A stretch of DNA of 64,000 nt from an uncultured Collinsella sp. (GTDB lineage Bacteria > Actinomycetota > Coriobacteriia > Coriobacteriales > Coriobacteriaceae), in assembly GCA_934646815.1 (NCBI GenBank), contig CAKUEW010000002.1, positions 124,001 to 188,000 on the forward strand. The letters run 5' to 3'. Under the pieces are notes generated by a model, which saw only the letters and a list, made by a program, of their open reading frames with translations, did no database searches and was not told the origin of the DNA. The position numbers were made by a program, and so were the translations under genes. Shown here one piece after another: positions 1 through 9,102 of this stretch; the stretch's first letter is position 1; each line of letters begins with the position of its first letter.

Positions 1-2
1 GC

Positions 3-1325
3 ATGGTCAACGCCTGGTGGAACCGCCTGCTCGGCGCCGTCTACGGCGGCGGCTTCTCCACACAAGAGGCCGAGTACGAGGAGCACGCCACTCGCCGCGA
101 CTACCTTTGGAACACCCTGGGCACCGCAGTCTGGGGTGCCGCCTTCCCGCTGCTCACCATTGTTTCGACGCAGCTGGTGGGCGCCGAGGAGGCCGGCAAG
201 TTTTCCATCGCCTTTGTCACCGGCACGCTCATCATGATCGCGTGCAACTACGGCGTGCGCATTTTTCAGGTCTCGGACATCGACGAGACCACGAGCTTCG
301 CCTCCTACCAGCTCAACCGCTGGATCTGCGGCGCGCTGGCCCTAGGTTGCGGCCTGCTCTACAGCAGCGCGCGCGGCTACGACGCGCAAATGGCCACCAT
401 CGGCCTGGGCGTCTATCTGTATAAGGTGATCGACGGTATCGCAGACGTCTACGAGGGTCGCTTGCAGCAGGCCGACAAGCTCTACCTGGCCGGTATGAGC
501 CAAACGCTGCGCTCGGCCGGCGTGGTCGCGATTTTTAGTCTGACGCTATTCCTCACGCGCAGCATGCCCATCGCTGCCATGGCCATGGGTATCGCCGCAA
601 TCGCCTCACTCGTGCTGGTCACCGCCCCGCTCGCACTGCTCGAGACCGAAAAGTCGCGCCGCGTGAGCCTGCGCGAAGTCGGCCACCTGTTTGCCCAGTG
701 CGCCCCGCTCTTTGGCGCGTTGTTCCTGTTCAACCTTATCGAGAGCATGCCCAAGTTTGTGATGGAAGGCACGCTGGCCTACAAGTATCAGCTGTACTTT
801 AATGCACTGTTCTTTCCCGCCCAAGCGATTTTGCTGAGCATTGGCTTTATCTATAAACCGCAGCTCTTGCGCTTGTCGAGCATTTGGGCCAACCCGCGCA
901 AGCGCCGTCGCTTTGATTTGATTATTGTTGCTGTTATGGCGCTGGTCGTGGTCATTACCGGCCTGTGCGGCGCCTTTATGGCGGGCCCCGGCATCCCCAT
1001 CATGAATGCCATGTACGGCCTGGATTTTGAACGCTACCGCACGCTGGCGTTGCTGATGGTTGTCGCCGGCGGCGTCACCGCGGGCATCGATTTTATCTAC
1101 GCCATCATCACGGTGCTGCGCCACGCCGGCGACGTCACCAAAATCTACCTGCTGTGCTTTGCCGTGAGCGCAGTTCTGCCGGTGATTCTGGTCAACCTGC
1201 TGGGCCTGACCGGCGCCGTCGTGAGCTACCTGGCAGTCATGACGCTGCTCCTGGTACTGCTGATTATCGAGTACGCCCACATCCGCAAACGCATCGAGCG
1301 CGAACGCAACCCGTACGGAGCGTAA
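3..1325 (+). CDS. Polysaccharide/lipid-linked oligosaccharide flippase-like membrane protein
   Basis: The 440-residue product is very hydrophobic, with about a dozen predicted membrane segments, the first near residues 37-60. It ends in a short basic cytoplasmic tail rich in Arg and Lys. Overall pattern and length fit the MATE/Wzx polysaccharide-transporter superfamily, which flips lipid-linked sugars across the membrane. I see no short diagnostic motif, so the substrate cannot be named. The window begins two bases before the first ATG, so neither the true start nor a ribosome site can be judged; the gene may begin upstream. It converges on the phosphoesterase gene, with a structured intergenic repeat between them. 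Confidence 0.6.
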   Translation: MVNAWWNRLLGAVYGGGFSTQEAEYEEHATRRDYLWNTLGTAVWGAAFPLLTIVSTQLVGAEEAGKFSIAFVTGTLIMIACNYGVRIFQVSDIDETTSFASYQLNRWICGALALGCGLLYSSARGYDAQMATIGLGVYLYKVIDGIADVYEGRLQQADKLYLAGMSQTLRSAGVVAIFSLTLFLTRSMPIAAMAMGIAAIASLVLVTAPLALLETEKSRRVSLREVGHLFAQCAPLFGALFLFNLIESMPKFVMEGTLAYKYQLYFNALFFPAQAILLSIGFIYKPQLLRLSSIWANPRKRRRFDLIIVAVMALVVVITGLCGAFMAGPGIPIMNAMYGLDFERYRTLALLMVVAGGVTAGIDFIYAIITVLRHAGDVTKIYLLCFAVSAVLPVILVNLLGLTGAVVSYLAVMTLLLVLLIIEYAHIRKRIERERNPYGA

Positions 1326-1342
1326 CTGGCAAAAATGACGTC

Positions 1343-1464
1343 GATGTTTTGGCGCCAACAGCGAGCAGCCCCGAAATGCCCCAGGTTGGCGCGAAAGAGG
1401 AGCGACGCGTACCTGTGTACGCGAGCGACGGCTTGAGCGACAAGATGGGGTGCTTCGGGGCTGC
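1343..1464. repeat. Structured intergenic repeat, copy 1
   Basis: Two nested stems are visible. Outer arms at 1367-1383 and 1446-1462 pair except for a three-base internal mismatch. An inner perfect 7-bp stem lies at 1406-1412/1417-1423 with a CTGT loop. The lead-in GATGTTTTGGC followed by CAACAGCGA recurs, slightly changed, at 63848-63869. This makes it a probable member of the family at 54180-54302 and 63841-64000. Confidence 0.5.
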
Positions 1465-1479
1465 GCAGCGTCAAGGTGA

Positions 1480-1501
1480 CCGCCGTTCGGTAGAACGGCG
1501 G
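1480..1501. terminator. Hairpin between convergent genes
   Basis: A perfect 9-bp stem (CCGCCGTTC / GAACGGCGG) with a 4-base loop lies just before the stop of the leftward phosphoesterase gene and downstream of the flippase-like gene. There is no clear T-run, so it is only a candidate bidirectional terminator. Confidence 0.4.
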
Positions 1502-1508
1502 AACTAGA

Positions 1509-2348
1509 TTACTCGCCAGGGCGAACGTTCGCGTAGAACTCCGCCCCGTCGTCCAAGCGCAGGATGCCCACGCGGCCAAACTCCGAGCCGGTGGCGGCAG
1601 CGCAGTCGATGTCGATACGGTCGGGCACGCCGGCGGTATCCTCGCCGCCCAGGCGCACGATGCGTCCGCGACCCGATTCCTCGTCGAGCCCCGCCAAGCC
1701 ACCCATCTCGCAATAGCGCCCGAGCGACACCGTGGGCGTGTGCCCGCTCACCACGACCGGTCCCTCGCCCTTGGCAGAAAGCAGCCCGGTCGGTGTATCC
1801 CAGTAACCGTGACGGATCCACAGCAGGTCGTCGGACGACTGCACCGCCAGCATCTGCGCCAGCAGCTCCTGGTCGGCGTCCACCGCCCCAGCACCATCGG
1901 AGCAATCCACGTTGTGCTCCTGCAAAAACGCGCGCGCGGCCTCCATCTCAATACCGGCATGCACCAGCAAATACGGCCGCTCGTCGGTCGCCGTCACCGC
2001 ATACAGCGGCAGCCCGGCCATCCAGCGCACGAGCTCCTCGTACGCCTCAAATTCCATAGCGTTGAGCTGCTGACGGGTGGTCCAACCACCGTTGATATCC
2101 CAAGTCTCGGCATCGAGCGGATCTTGGCCAATGATGGCATCGAGCATAATCTGCTCGTGGTTGCCCTTGAGCACGCGAGCGTTGGGCAGCGAACGCACGA
2201 GCTTGATAACGCCGACCGGATCGGGCCCGCGATCGATCATGTCGCCCAGCACGTACAGCGTATCGTCGGACGCCAGCGAAATCTTGGACAGGGCCTCGTC
2301 AAGCGCACGCACGTGCCCGTGAGCATCGGATGTCACATAGATCGCCAT
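1509..2348 (-). CDS. Metallophosphoesterase, PP2A/bis(5'-nucleosyl)-tetraphosphatase-like
   Basis: This 279-residue protein carries the calcineurin-like signature in order: an N-terminal D-x-H (SDAHGH, residues 7-12), GDMIDRGPD near residue 36, and GNHE near residue 62. Later metal-binding histidines are in LLVHAGIE (about residue 130) and SGHTP (about residue 200). These residues bind the dinuclear metal centre of Ser/Thr phosphatases and symmetrical Ap4A hydrolases, so phosphomonoester or dinucleotide hydrolysis in the cytoplasm is expected. AGAGAGGCG precedes the ATG. Length matches single-domain relatives. The physiological substrate cannot be told. Confidence 0.8.
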   Translation of the reverse strand: MAIYVTSDAHGHVRALDEALSKISLASDDTLYVLGDMIDRGPDPVGVIKLVRSLPNARVLKGNHEQIMLDAIIGQDPLDAETWDINGGWTTRQQLNAMEFEAYEELVRWMAGLPLYAVTATDERPYLLVHAGIEMEAARAFLQEHNVDCSDGAGAVDADQELLAQMLAVQSSDDLLWIRHGYWDTPTGLLSAKGEGPVVVSGHTPTVSLGRYCEMGGLAGLDEESGRGRIVRLGGEDTAGVPDRIDIDCAAATGSEFGRVGILRLDDGAEFYANVRPGE

Positions 2349-2655
2349 GAAACGCCTCTCTTTGCATTGCGGCCGAAGCCCAGCGCCGCAACTAAAACTT
2401 CAAGTTGAACTTAAACGTTACCCATTGTACTCCGTTGTAATAAAGCTGGAAAGGGTCGCATGCTACAGGCGATAGCCCACGCCGTCCACGCCACGCCGCC
2501 AGCCCCAGCACCTCAACCAGCACCGCTCGCGTCGCAGCCACGTGTCGAAAATGCGAACGCCAGTGCCTCAACCCCATCAACCCACCATCTTTGGGTACAA
2601 ATAACCGCAGACAACTGACCGTGCCACGCCAACCACCCAGGAGCGGACACCATCC
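2349..2655. other. Divergent intergenic region, no gene seen
   Basis: These 307 bases separate the leftward phosphoesterase from the rightward antiporter and should contain both promoters. No convincing -35/-10 pair with normal spacing, no ORF with a ribosome site and no strong hairpin were found. Confidence 0.5.
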
Positions 2656-4257
2656 ATGAACCAGATCCTTCTCTTTATCGGCCTCGTTATTATTCTGTGC
2701 CTGACCATCAAGCCCGTCGGCAAAAAACTCCCCTTCCCCACCCTGCTCATCTTTATCGCGCTCGGCATGCTGTTGGGCGTCAACGGGCCGGCGCACATCG
2801 AATTTAGCGACTACGCGCTCACCGAAACCGTCTGCAGCACGGCGCTGCTGTTCATCATGTTCTACGGCGGCTTTAACACCAATATCGACCGTGCCAAACC
2901 CGTTGCCGTGCCCGCGGTACTGCTGAGCACGCTCGGCGTCGTCATCACTGCCGGCATTACGGGTGCGTTTGCGCACTTCGTGCTGGGTTTTGACTGGATT
3001 GGTGGCCTGCTACTGGGATCGGTCGTGGCATCCACCGACGCGGCCAGCGTCTTTAGCGTGCTGCGCGAGCACAGCCTGTCGCTGAGAGGTGGCACCGACT
3101 CGCTACTCGAGGTCGAATCGGGCTCCAACGACCCCGTCGCCTACATGCTCACCGCCGTGCTCGCCACACTCGCGGCCGGCGGCGACATTAACATCCCCGT
3201 GCTGCTGGCCAAGCAGATCATCCTAGGCGTGGGGCTGGGCCTTGCCATCGGTTGGACATCCAGCCGCCTGATTGAACGCGCACACGCAACGGCCGAGGGC
3301 GCGCAGACTATCTTTTTGTTCGCCGTGGCGATCATCGCCTACGCGCTGCCGAGCTACCTGGGTGGCAACGGCTTTTTGGCCGTGTACCTGGCCGGCATTG
3401 TGCTGGGCGCGAGCGACATCACCGGCAAGGTCGAGATGGCGCACTTCTTCGACACCCTCACCGAGATGGCCGAGATGACCATTTTCTTTTTGCTCGGCCT
3501 GCTCGTGACGCCCGCCCGCCTGCCGCAAATGCTGCTGCCGGGCCTGGCGCTCATGGCGTTTATGCTCTTTGCGAGCCGCCCCATCGCCGTCGGTCTGCTG
3601 CTGGCGCCCTTTAAGACGAGCCCTCGCCAGGTTGCGCTCGTAAGCTGGGCGGGCTTGCGCGGCGCGGCTTCGGTCGTCTTTAGCCTCTTTGCCGTGGTGG
3701 CCGGCGTTCCCGGCGGACACGACCTATTTGACCTGGTGTTTGTGATTGCCGTATCGAGCATTGTGGTGCAGGGTTCGCTACTGCCGGCGGTGGCGAAGAA
3801 ACTCGATATGATCGATGCGGCCGGCGACGTGCGCCGCACCTTTAACGACTACCGCGACGAAGACGGCATGTCGTTTGTAAAGCTCAAGGTGGGCGCTGGC
3901 CATCCGTTTGCCGGGTGCTCGCTCGCCGATATTGGCAGCGCGACGGACATGCTCGTGGTCCTGGTGCTGCGCGACGGGGCGCATCCGGTACTGCCCAATG
4001 GCGACACCGTGATCCAGGAAGGCGATCTGCTGGTGATGGCAGCCCCAACGTTCGAAGAGCGTGCCGAGGTTACGCTGCGCGAGGTCACCGTGACGCCCCA
4101 CGGTCGCCTGGCCGGTCAGCGCCTGCGCGACGTGCCGCAGGGCAAGCACCCGTTTATCGTGGTGATGCTCAAGCGCGAAGGCCAAACGATCATCCCCGAC
4201 GGCGACACCCTAATATATGCCGGCGACGAAGCCGTCATCGCCACCCTAGCCTCGTAG
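2656..4257 (+). CDS. K+/H+ (or Na+/H+) antiporter of the CPA1 family with C-terminal RCK_C repeats
   Basis: The first ~385 of 533 residues form about 12 membrane helices typical of NhaP/CvrA antiporters, including the conserved LLEVESGSNDPVAYML stretch near residue 154 that carries the ion-binding aspartate, and GLRGAASVVFSL near residue 335. Two TrkA_C-like domains follow (about residues 410-470 and 475-530), each with the GDxxIxxGDxxV/L pattern (NGDTVIQEGDLLVM and DGDTLIYAGDEAVI). Such domains gate potassium antiporters in response to ligands. Expected role is cytoplasmic pH and K+ homeostasis at the membrane. AGGAG lies 13 bases before the ATG, a little far. The gene is monocistronic. Confidence 0.85.
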   Translation: MNQILLFIGLVIILCLTIKPVGKKLPFPTLLIFIALGMLLGVNGPAHIEFSDYALTETVCSTALLFIMFYGGFNTNIDRAKPVAVPAVLLSTLGVVITAGITGAFAHFVLGFDWIGGLLLGSVVASTDAASVFSVLREHSLSLRGGTDSLLEVESGSNDPVAYMLTAVLATLAAGGDINIPVLLAKQIILGVGLGLAIGWTSSRLIERAHATAEGAQTIFLFAVAIIAYALPSYLGGNGFLAVYLAGIVLGASDITGKVEMAHFFDTLTEMAEMTIFFLLGLLVTPARLPQMLLPGLALMAFMLFASRPIAVGLLLAPFKTSPRQVALVSWAGLRGAASVVFSLFAVVAGVPGGHDLFDLVFVIAVSSIVVQGSLLPAVAKKLDMIDAAGDVRRTFNDYRDEDGMSFVKLKVGAGHPFAGCSLADIGSATDMLVVLVLRDGAHPVLPNGDTVIQEGDLLVMAAPTFEERAEVTLREVTVTPHGRLAGQRLRDVPQGKHPFIVVMLKREGQTIIPDGDTLIYAGDEAVIATLAS

Positions 4258-4275
4258 CCGCCCATCCCCCTCCTA

Positions 4276-4342
4276 AGTTGCGGTGAAATAGGGACTGAAT
4301 AGGCCTTCTAGCAGCCATTTCAGTCCCTATTTCACCGCAAGT
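4276..4342. repeat. Palindromic repeat, TTGCGGTGAAATA family, copy 1
   Basis: Inverted arms of about 22 bp (4278-4299 and 4318-4340) read TTGCGGTGAAATAGGGACTG and its complement. The same arms recur at 57529, 61225 and 63574. Lying between convergent genes, it could act as a bidirectional terminator. Confidence 0.75.
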
Positions 4343-4375
4343 TATTGAGGGGATGGGGTTGAGAGGCTGGCTTGG

Positions 4376-4612
4376 TTACCAGTCCTCGTCTGAGTCGTAG
4401 CCTGCGCTGTAGCCGTCATCCGCGTCCTCGTCCACGGCGAAGTCGCGGAGGTCGAGGCCTTCGCGTTCGGCTCGGGCTAGGAGCTCTTGGGGCGACTCGT
4501 CCTCGATATCCATCACGTCGAGCATGGCAGCCGAAAAGCCCACGCCGACTGCGCTCCCCGCGCAGTCGAGCAGGCTCTCGCGCAGCTGGTCAACGTCAAC
4601 GTCGATCTTCAT
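4376..4612 (-). CDS. Small acidic protein of unknown function at the end of the accessory island
   Basis: The 78-residue product is not a family I recognise. AGGAGG sits seven bases before the ATG, which supports a real gene. The protein is strongly acidic, and the last ~20 residues are almost all Asp, Glu, Gly, Tyr and Ser, ending in DSDEDW. No membrane segment or signal peptide is visible. It starts 42 bases after the stop of the SNF2-like helicase on the same strand, so it could be the last gene of that transcription unit; it could equally be an unrelated host gene. Acidic tails like this occur in DNA-mimic and protein-docking factors, but no such function can be shown here. Confidence 0.6.
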   Translation of the reverse strand: MKIDVDVDQLRESLLDCAGSAVGVGFSAAMLDVMDIEDESPQELLARAEREGLDLRDFAVDEDADDGYSAGYDSDEDW

Positions 4613-4653
4613 CGTACAACCTCCTGCCTGGCCAGACCCCTAGCCTAGTAGCC

Positions 4654-6600
4654 TCAGTTATAGTTCAGTCCCGAAGCAGCATCACCAAGCAACCGCTCAA
4701 AAATAATGCGAAGATCTTCCTCGTCTAAATATCCATCCTCAAGGTAGCCGCCGTCGATAGCGTCGAGCATTATCTTCTCTTTTTCCTTTAGGCGCTCGTA
4801 AATCACCTTATCCAGCGAGAAGGGTATGCCATTGCTTTCAAAGATCGTGCGCATAAAGTAGTAGCGGGTCTTCTGGTCATCGGGAAGTCCAAGGCGATGA
4901 ATGCGATCCTTAGACTGCAAGAGGTGAACAAGGTTATAGCTGTACTCAAAGTACACAGCGTCATGGCACACCGAATGCAGCGAAACGGACTCGGCAAGCG
5001 TCTGTGGATTGGTCACAAGCACCTTAAAGCGTCCGGCGCGGAAATCATCCAATATCGCACGTCGATCCTCTTGCGGCGTTCCGCCGTAAATCGCCCGTGC
5101 GTCAATCCCCTTTTCGGCAAGCCCGCGCCGTAAATTAGTAATGCTGCGGACGAACAAACACCACACCACAGCAGGGCGCCCCTGAGCAACGATACGCTCG
5201 ATAAGCAGTTCACACGCTAAGAGCTTTGAAGTCGGTCGAGCTCGATCAATGGACTCGTAGAATGTTTGCGAGAAGTCGACATAGTCGATATCGGAGAACT
5301 CCTCCCCAACCTGATCGAGCACATACTCCAAGTCTTCTTGATCGATGGCCTGCTCGAGCATGGCAGGGTCGCTCTCAAGCTGCAACGTGCGGATGATACG
5401 CGAAAATGCGCTAGAGCACGCGCTGGACAAGATATGCAAAAGCGAATTTTCGTCGGCAGTCGCTTCGACTTCCACAATTTCGTCGGGCTCAGGCGCAGGA
5501 ACACCAAGCTCATTCTTATTTGTGCGGCAGAAGAAAGGCGCAAGGCTTTTGTTTAGCTGCTCAATCTCATCCGCCCTGGGAGATTTAAGCTCACCCGGCT
5601 CATAGCCAAAAAAGGTGTCATAGTCCTCGGGATAAAGAATGTGCAGCAGGTTGTAAATATCCTGGTAGGTGTTAGGTATGGGCGTACCCGTAAGAGCAAT
5701 CACGTACTTCGCGCCCTCATTTGCCTCAAGTGCCGAGGTCGCGCGCCTGCCCTTGATCGCCTTGATGCGATGCACCTCATCGAATACGACGAGTGTTTGG
5801 TTGGAAACGATGGGGTGCAGCTCCCTCACATAGCCAGCAAGAGCCTCATAGTTAAACGTAAACAGATTGCATGAACCGCTATCCAGCGAAAGCGCGCTCC
5901 GACGCCGCTCGGTGGACATTGCTGCTATATGCGGGTCCCCCAGCGAAAAACAGCACAGGGGAAGTTTGTCTCCAAAGGATGCCACCCACTCTTTTTCCCA
6001 AGCTTCAAAGCCGTTTTTTGGACAGACGACCACGATACGCTTCGCAAGCCCCAGATGCCTTAAATATGCAAATACGCCGAGCACGGTTGCGGTCTTGCCC
6101 GCACCAGGCACCGAGAAATCGGCCGCGCGGCCGACGGCGGCCATAAAGAACGCATCGAGCATCTGGCGGTCGCGCAAGGGACGCACCATCGAGGCATTCA
6201 CTATATCGCGAAACTCCCGGAAACGAGGCCCCAACTGGGGATCGTCGGCTATGCTCTGGGCAGTCTGGGCCTTAATGGCAAGGCCAACTTCCGAGCGCTC
6301 TCGGATGTACGTCTCCGTTGCGCTTGCATACGCCTCGAAGCTCCGATCAACCGCCACCTCAACGCCATGCTCAGCGGCCTCCTGCACCACCTCGAGCATC
6401 TCCTGGCACTCGCGCAAGCCCATGGCGTCATCGAGCAGAATGCAGTCGCCCTCGGTACCCACCACAGCGCTTGCAGGATAGTAAAGCCAGGCGCGCCATA
6501 CCGTCGAAACCATGAACTCTACAACGCTCTGTCCTTCGATACGCAGGAACATGCCTGGACGGGCATCGTCGTAGCCGACGATAATTCTAGGAGCGGTCAT
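4654..6600 (-). CDS. SNF2-like superfamily 2 helicase, cassette A
   Basis: About 648 residues with a complete SF2 ATPase core: Walker A as PGAGKT (about residue 167), DEVH Walker B (about 270), LTGTPIPN motif III (about 303), and a C-terminal RecA lobe with TNPQTLAESVSLH and QSKDRIHRLG (motifs V/VI, about residues 525-575). The first ~120 residues are a family-specific N-terminal domain shared with the helicase at 18971-20899; the two align end to end and are clear paralogs. SNF2-type enzymes translocate on double-stranded DNA and remodel bound proteins. The gene overlaps the upstream ParB-like gene by about 14 bases, which implies translational coupling. The ATG at 6600 has a weak GGTGA site; an in-frame TTG at 6612 is the alternative. 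Confidence 0.85.
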   Translation of the reverse strand: MTAPRIIVGYDDARPGMFLRIEGQSVVEFMVSTVWRAWLYYPASAVVGTEGDCILLDDAMGLRECQEMLEVVQEAAEHGVEVAVDRSFEAYASATETYIRERSEVGLAIKAQTAQSIADDPQLGPRFREFRDIVNASMVRPLRDRQMLDAFFMAAVGRAADFSVPGAGKTATVLGVFAYLRHLGLAKRIVVVCPKNGFEAWEKEWVASFGDKLPLCCFSLGDPHIAAMSTERRRSALSLDSGSCNLFTFNYEALAGYVRELHPIVSNQTLVVFDEVHRIKAIKGRRATSALEANEGAKYVIALTGTPIPNTYQDIYNLLHILYPEDYDTFFGYEPGELKSPRADEIEQLNKSLAPFFCRTNKNELGVPAPEPDEIVEVEATADENSLLHILSSACSSAFSRIIRTLQLESDPAMLEQAIDQEDLEYVLDQVGEEFSDIDYVDFSQTFYESIDRARPTSKLLACELLIERIVAQGRPAVVWCLFVRSITNLRRGLAEKGIDARAIYGGTPQEDRRAILDDFRAGRFKVLVTNPQTLAESVSLHSVCHDAVYFEYSYNLVHLLQSKDRIHRLGLPDDQKTRYYFMRTIFESNGIPFSLDKVIYERLKEKEKIMLDAIDGGYLEDGYLDEEDLRIIFERLLGDAASGLNYN

Positions 6601-7798
6601 CGATTTCACCAATCAGCTCATCGACCCTGTTCCTCACGGCAACAAGGTTGACACGCACTTTCGAAAGTTCGATTGCGTTCAACACATCAAGCATCTCGGG
6701 AAGGATCTTATTTAGATCTGCGAGGCATTCAGCGGACTTCTTAGCCGGCGTATCCATAAGCTTGGAGCGGCGTACAGTCTCTCGAGCCTTATCGCCCGCA
6801 CGCGAGAAGCTATCGACCAGATTCCGATCCGCACGAAGCTCACTCACCTTTTCGCGAGTAAGGGGGTCGGGCCCCATCTTCTCGAGCAGTTCTGACATCG
6901 CTTGCTGCTCGGCGGCCTTAAATTCCGCCTCGGCGGGTGTGCCCGCCACGTTTCCAAAATCTCTGACATAGCGAGTAATATCGCCCTCGGGCTGCACGAC
7001 CATATTCGAAAACATCGCGCGCTTAACAAATTGCTGGTCGCGCTTGCTGCCGTATTTCTTCAGAACACGGCCGAATTCGCCCAAGGGGCCATCGACCTTA
7101 AGGGCGCGGGCGAGATGATACTGCTCGGGGGCTCGGCAGAACTCGAGAAACTCCTCCATGTACTGAGCGCGGTCGACAAGCTTCTTGACCTCGGATTCGG
7201 TCATGCCCGTCGCGGTCCCGTACTCGGCGGGAGTGATCAGGTGGTTCTTAACGATATCGCGGTACACACCAACAAGGCGATCGACGGGATCATAGGCAAC
7301 CTTTTCCTCCTCGCCAATCTGAATAGCGAGCTCCAGCAGCTTGATGCGCTTGGGATCGCTGCCGGTAGCATCGTCGATGATGGCCGCCTCGAACCAGCCC
7401 GCCTCGTTGTTTTGGCGTGCAAGACGGCGAATGCAGGTCAGGCGGCGGTTTCCGTCAATGACGCGGCCGTCGTTAAGCACGATGCCCGGCCTCAGCTGGC
7501 CGCGGAGCGCAATGCTCTTCTCGGTCTTCTTGAGCGCCCCGGGGTTGCTTTCGACAATGAAGCCTTCGATGGCCCCGTTATACTCTTCGCGGCCAAGCGC
7601 AAGTAGGTCCGCATCCTGCGCGGCGTTGTACTCGCTTACCCATGTTGCGATGCGATCGTTTTGGTCGTTGTAGAACAGCAGATCGCACTTGATGCGATAG
7701 ACATCAAAGACACGTGTCACGTTCTCGATGGAGTGCTTTTCTTTGCGCCCCGTCGGCAGAACGTTGCCGGTAGCAATCCCCTCGTCAAGCAAGCTCAT
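6587..7798 (-). CDS. ParB/Srx-fold protein with DGNRR motif, cassette A
   Basis: A 403-residue protein. A ParB-like N-terminal domain (about residues 50-180) contains VIDGNRRLTCIRRLA around residue 115, matching the position of the ParB GERR / DndB DGQHR nucleotide-binding loop. It is followed by an HTH-like segment around YGTATGMTESEVKKLVDRA and an alpha-helical C-terminus. AAAGGAGG seven bases before the ATG at 7798 fixes the start, although the frame stays open further upstream. It overlaps the 437-aa gene upstream by 14 bases and the SNF2 gene downstream. It is a clear paralog of the protein at 20900-22132. Whether it binds CTP, cuts DNA or acts as a regulator cannot be read from sequence alone. 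Confidence 0.8.
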   Translation of the reverse strand: MSLLDEGIATGNVLPTGRKEKHSIENVTRVFDVYRIKCDLLFYNDQNDRIATWVSEYNAAQDADLLALGREEYNGAIEGFIVESNPGALKKTEKSIALRGQLRPGIVLNDGRVIDGNRRLTCIRRLARQNNEAGWFEAAIIDDATGSDPKRIKLLELAIQIGEEEKVAYDPVDRLVGVYRDIVKNHLITPAEYGTATGMTESEVKKLVDRAQYMEEFLEFCRAPEQYHLARALKVDGPLGEFGRVLKKYGSKRDQQFVKRAMFSNMVVQPEGDITRYVRDFGNVAGTPAEAEFKAAEQQAMSELLEKMGPDPLTREKVSELRADRNLVDSFSRAGDKARETVRRSKLMDTPAKKSAECLADLNKILPEMLDVLNAIELSKVRVNLVAVRNRVDELIGEIDDRS

Positions 7799-9098
7799 TG
7801 CGTGCCTCCTTTTTCCATGCTTCCATGGATGAATAGTATGCGTCTCCGATGTCATCGTAATAGACGTCGGAATTATGAACGGTCGTCGTCAGGAGCGGCG
7901 CCGGACAGGCTATGCCCAAGTCACTCACGAGCAGACGCGGCAAATCATCGCGCTCGATTCCCTCATGGCGAGCGACGACCCACTCAATAAGACCAGTGGC
8001 AGAGAACCGCTCCTCGCCGCCAACGACAAATACCTTGGCGCCGGCAAGCGTACAGCTGCGGAATAACCCTGCCACGTCGAGCAGCCCCTCGTAAAAGTCA
8101 TCGGGCATATCCAACCCGTATAACGGGTGCATAGTCGCGCCACCCGCACGCAAGCTCGCTATGGTGAAGGGCTCTCCCTCGTTTGCATCTACACAAACCG
8201 TGGACGCATACGACTCGACGTCGGCCATACGCAGGCCCAGCACGTCGTGCAGCCGCGTAAATGAAATGTAGCTATCGCCTTCGTAGGCAAGCACGCGATG
8301 GTCCGAAAGCGCTTGGCGCAGTACGTGACGGAAGGCAGGATGCTGCCATACGGCATTCTCAAACCCGGCCTCGCCCTTCGCAAAGGACGGATGTGCCGCC
8401 AATAGCCGCGTAAAATGGCCGTTCGGGGTATCCCCCTCTTGGAAGAGCAGACCGTGGTCCTCGTAGTAGCCCGCGGCAACGATACCGCGATCGAACGCCT
8501 CGGACTGCTCGCCAGGAAACTCAAAACCAAAACGTCGGCGGACAAGCCCGGCATCACAAATCTGGTCGGCAAGCTCCCGAGCGAGAAAACCCTCAAGAGT
8601 GGGCGCCTCGCATTCGACGTCGCCCGTCTCAGGCGCCTCCGAGCGGACGACCGGAACGCCCGCCGGGTGCTCGGCAGGCTTGACGCCAAGCCACTCCGAG
8701 ACGCTCACGTCCGCCGGCTCGGCGAACAGATCGAGCCATATCGCGGCGACACCGGCGCTAAAGCCGTATTCACGCTCGTAGGCCTTGGCAATAACGTTTT
8801 TGGGCTCGCCCGCATGACGTTCGGCAAAGGCGCGCACCTGGCGGCGGCGATCGAATCCGCCGAATCCGACAGAAAGGTGGTCACCCAGAGTGACACCTTC
8901 GTCAGCGTTCCAGAAAACCTGCTTCAGCTCGTCATAGAGCGCGGCGGGCGTGGCGATCCCCGCGCGCCTTAGCTCGTTGCGCGAGGCGCGAAAGACCAGG
9001 CGGGCGCACAGCTCGGTGTCGTCGCCCCGCGCGGCATCCACCGCTGCCCGCGCCGCCTCCGCGCGCCCGTCCTTTGAGCTATCGGTCACATCTGCCAC
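7785..9098 (-). CDS. Stand-alone copy of the island's shared C-terminal module (437 aa)
   Basis: I do not recognise a named family. From about residue 30 to the end it aligns with the last ~370 residues of the 1065-aa and 1620-aa island proteins. Shared landmarks in order are: a FDRRRQVRAFAERHAG-like segment (compare TDRKNQ and ADRDAQ), an AYEREYGF segment, the block GEPFTIASLRAGG (compare DVPFTVMSLRKQG), a conserved [DN]xFYxxxL, and a final ERFSATGLIEWVV (compare GSFSSADAVEYVV). No catalytic motif or membrane segment is evident. It starts at GTG, with GAGGCG upstream and only four bases after the helicase gene. It is the counterpart, in cassette A, of the 1620-aa protein that precedes the ParB-SNF2 pair in cassette B. 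Confidence 0.75.
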   Translation of the reverse strand: MADVTDSSKDGRAEAARAAVDAARGDDTELCARLVFRASRNELRRAGIATPAALYDELKQVFWNADEGVTLGDHLSVGFGGFDRRRQVRAFAERHAGEPKNVIAKAYEREYGFSAGVAAIWLDLFAEPADVSVSEWLGVKPAEHPAGVPVVRSEAPETGDVECEAPTLEGFLARELADQICDAGLVRRRFGFEFPGEQSEAFDRGIVAAGYYEDHGLLFQEGDTPNGHFTRLLAAHPSFAKGEAGFENAVWQHPAFRHVLRQALSDHRVLAYEGDSYISFTRLHDVLGLRMADVESYASTVCVDANEGEPFTIASLRAGGATMHPLYGLDMPDDFYEGLLDVAGLFRSCTLAGAKVFVVGGEERFSATGLIEWVVARHEGIERDDLPRLLVSDLGIACPAPLLTTTVHNSDVYYDDIGDAYYSSMEAWKKEARNELA

Positions 9099-9102
9099 GC
9101 GC

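Noticed and set aside
6587..7798. ParB-like proteins as chromosome or plasmid partition proteins
   Set aside because: No ParA gene or parS-like array is nearby. The motif is DGNRR rather than GERR, and the gene is coupled to an SNF2 helicase.
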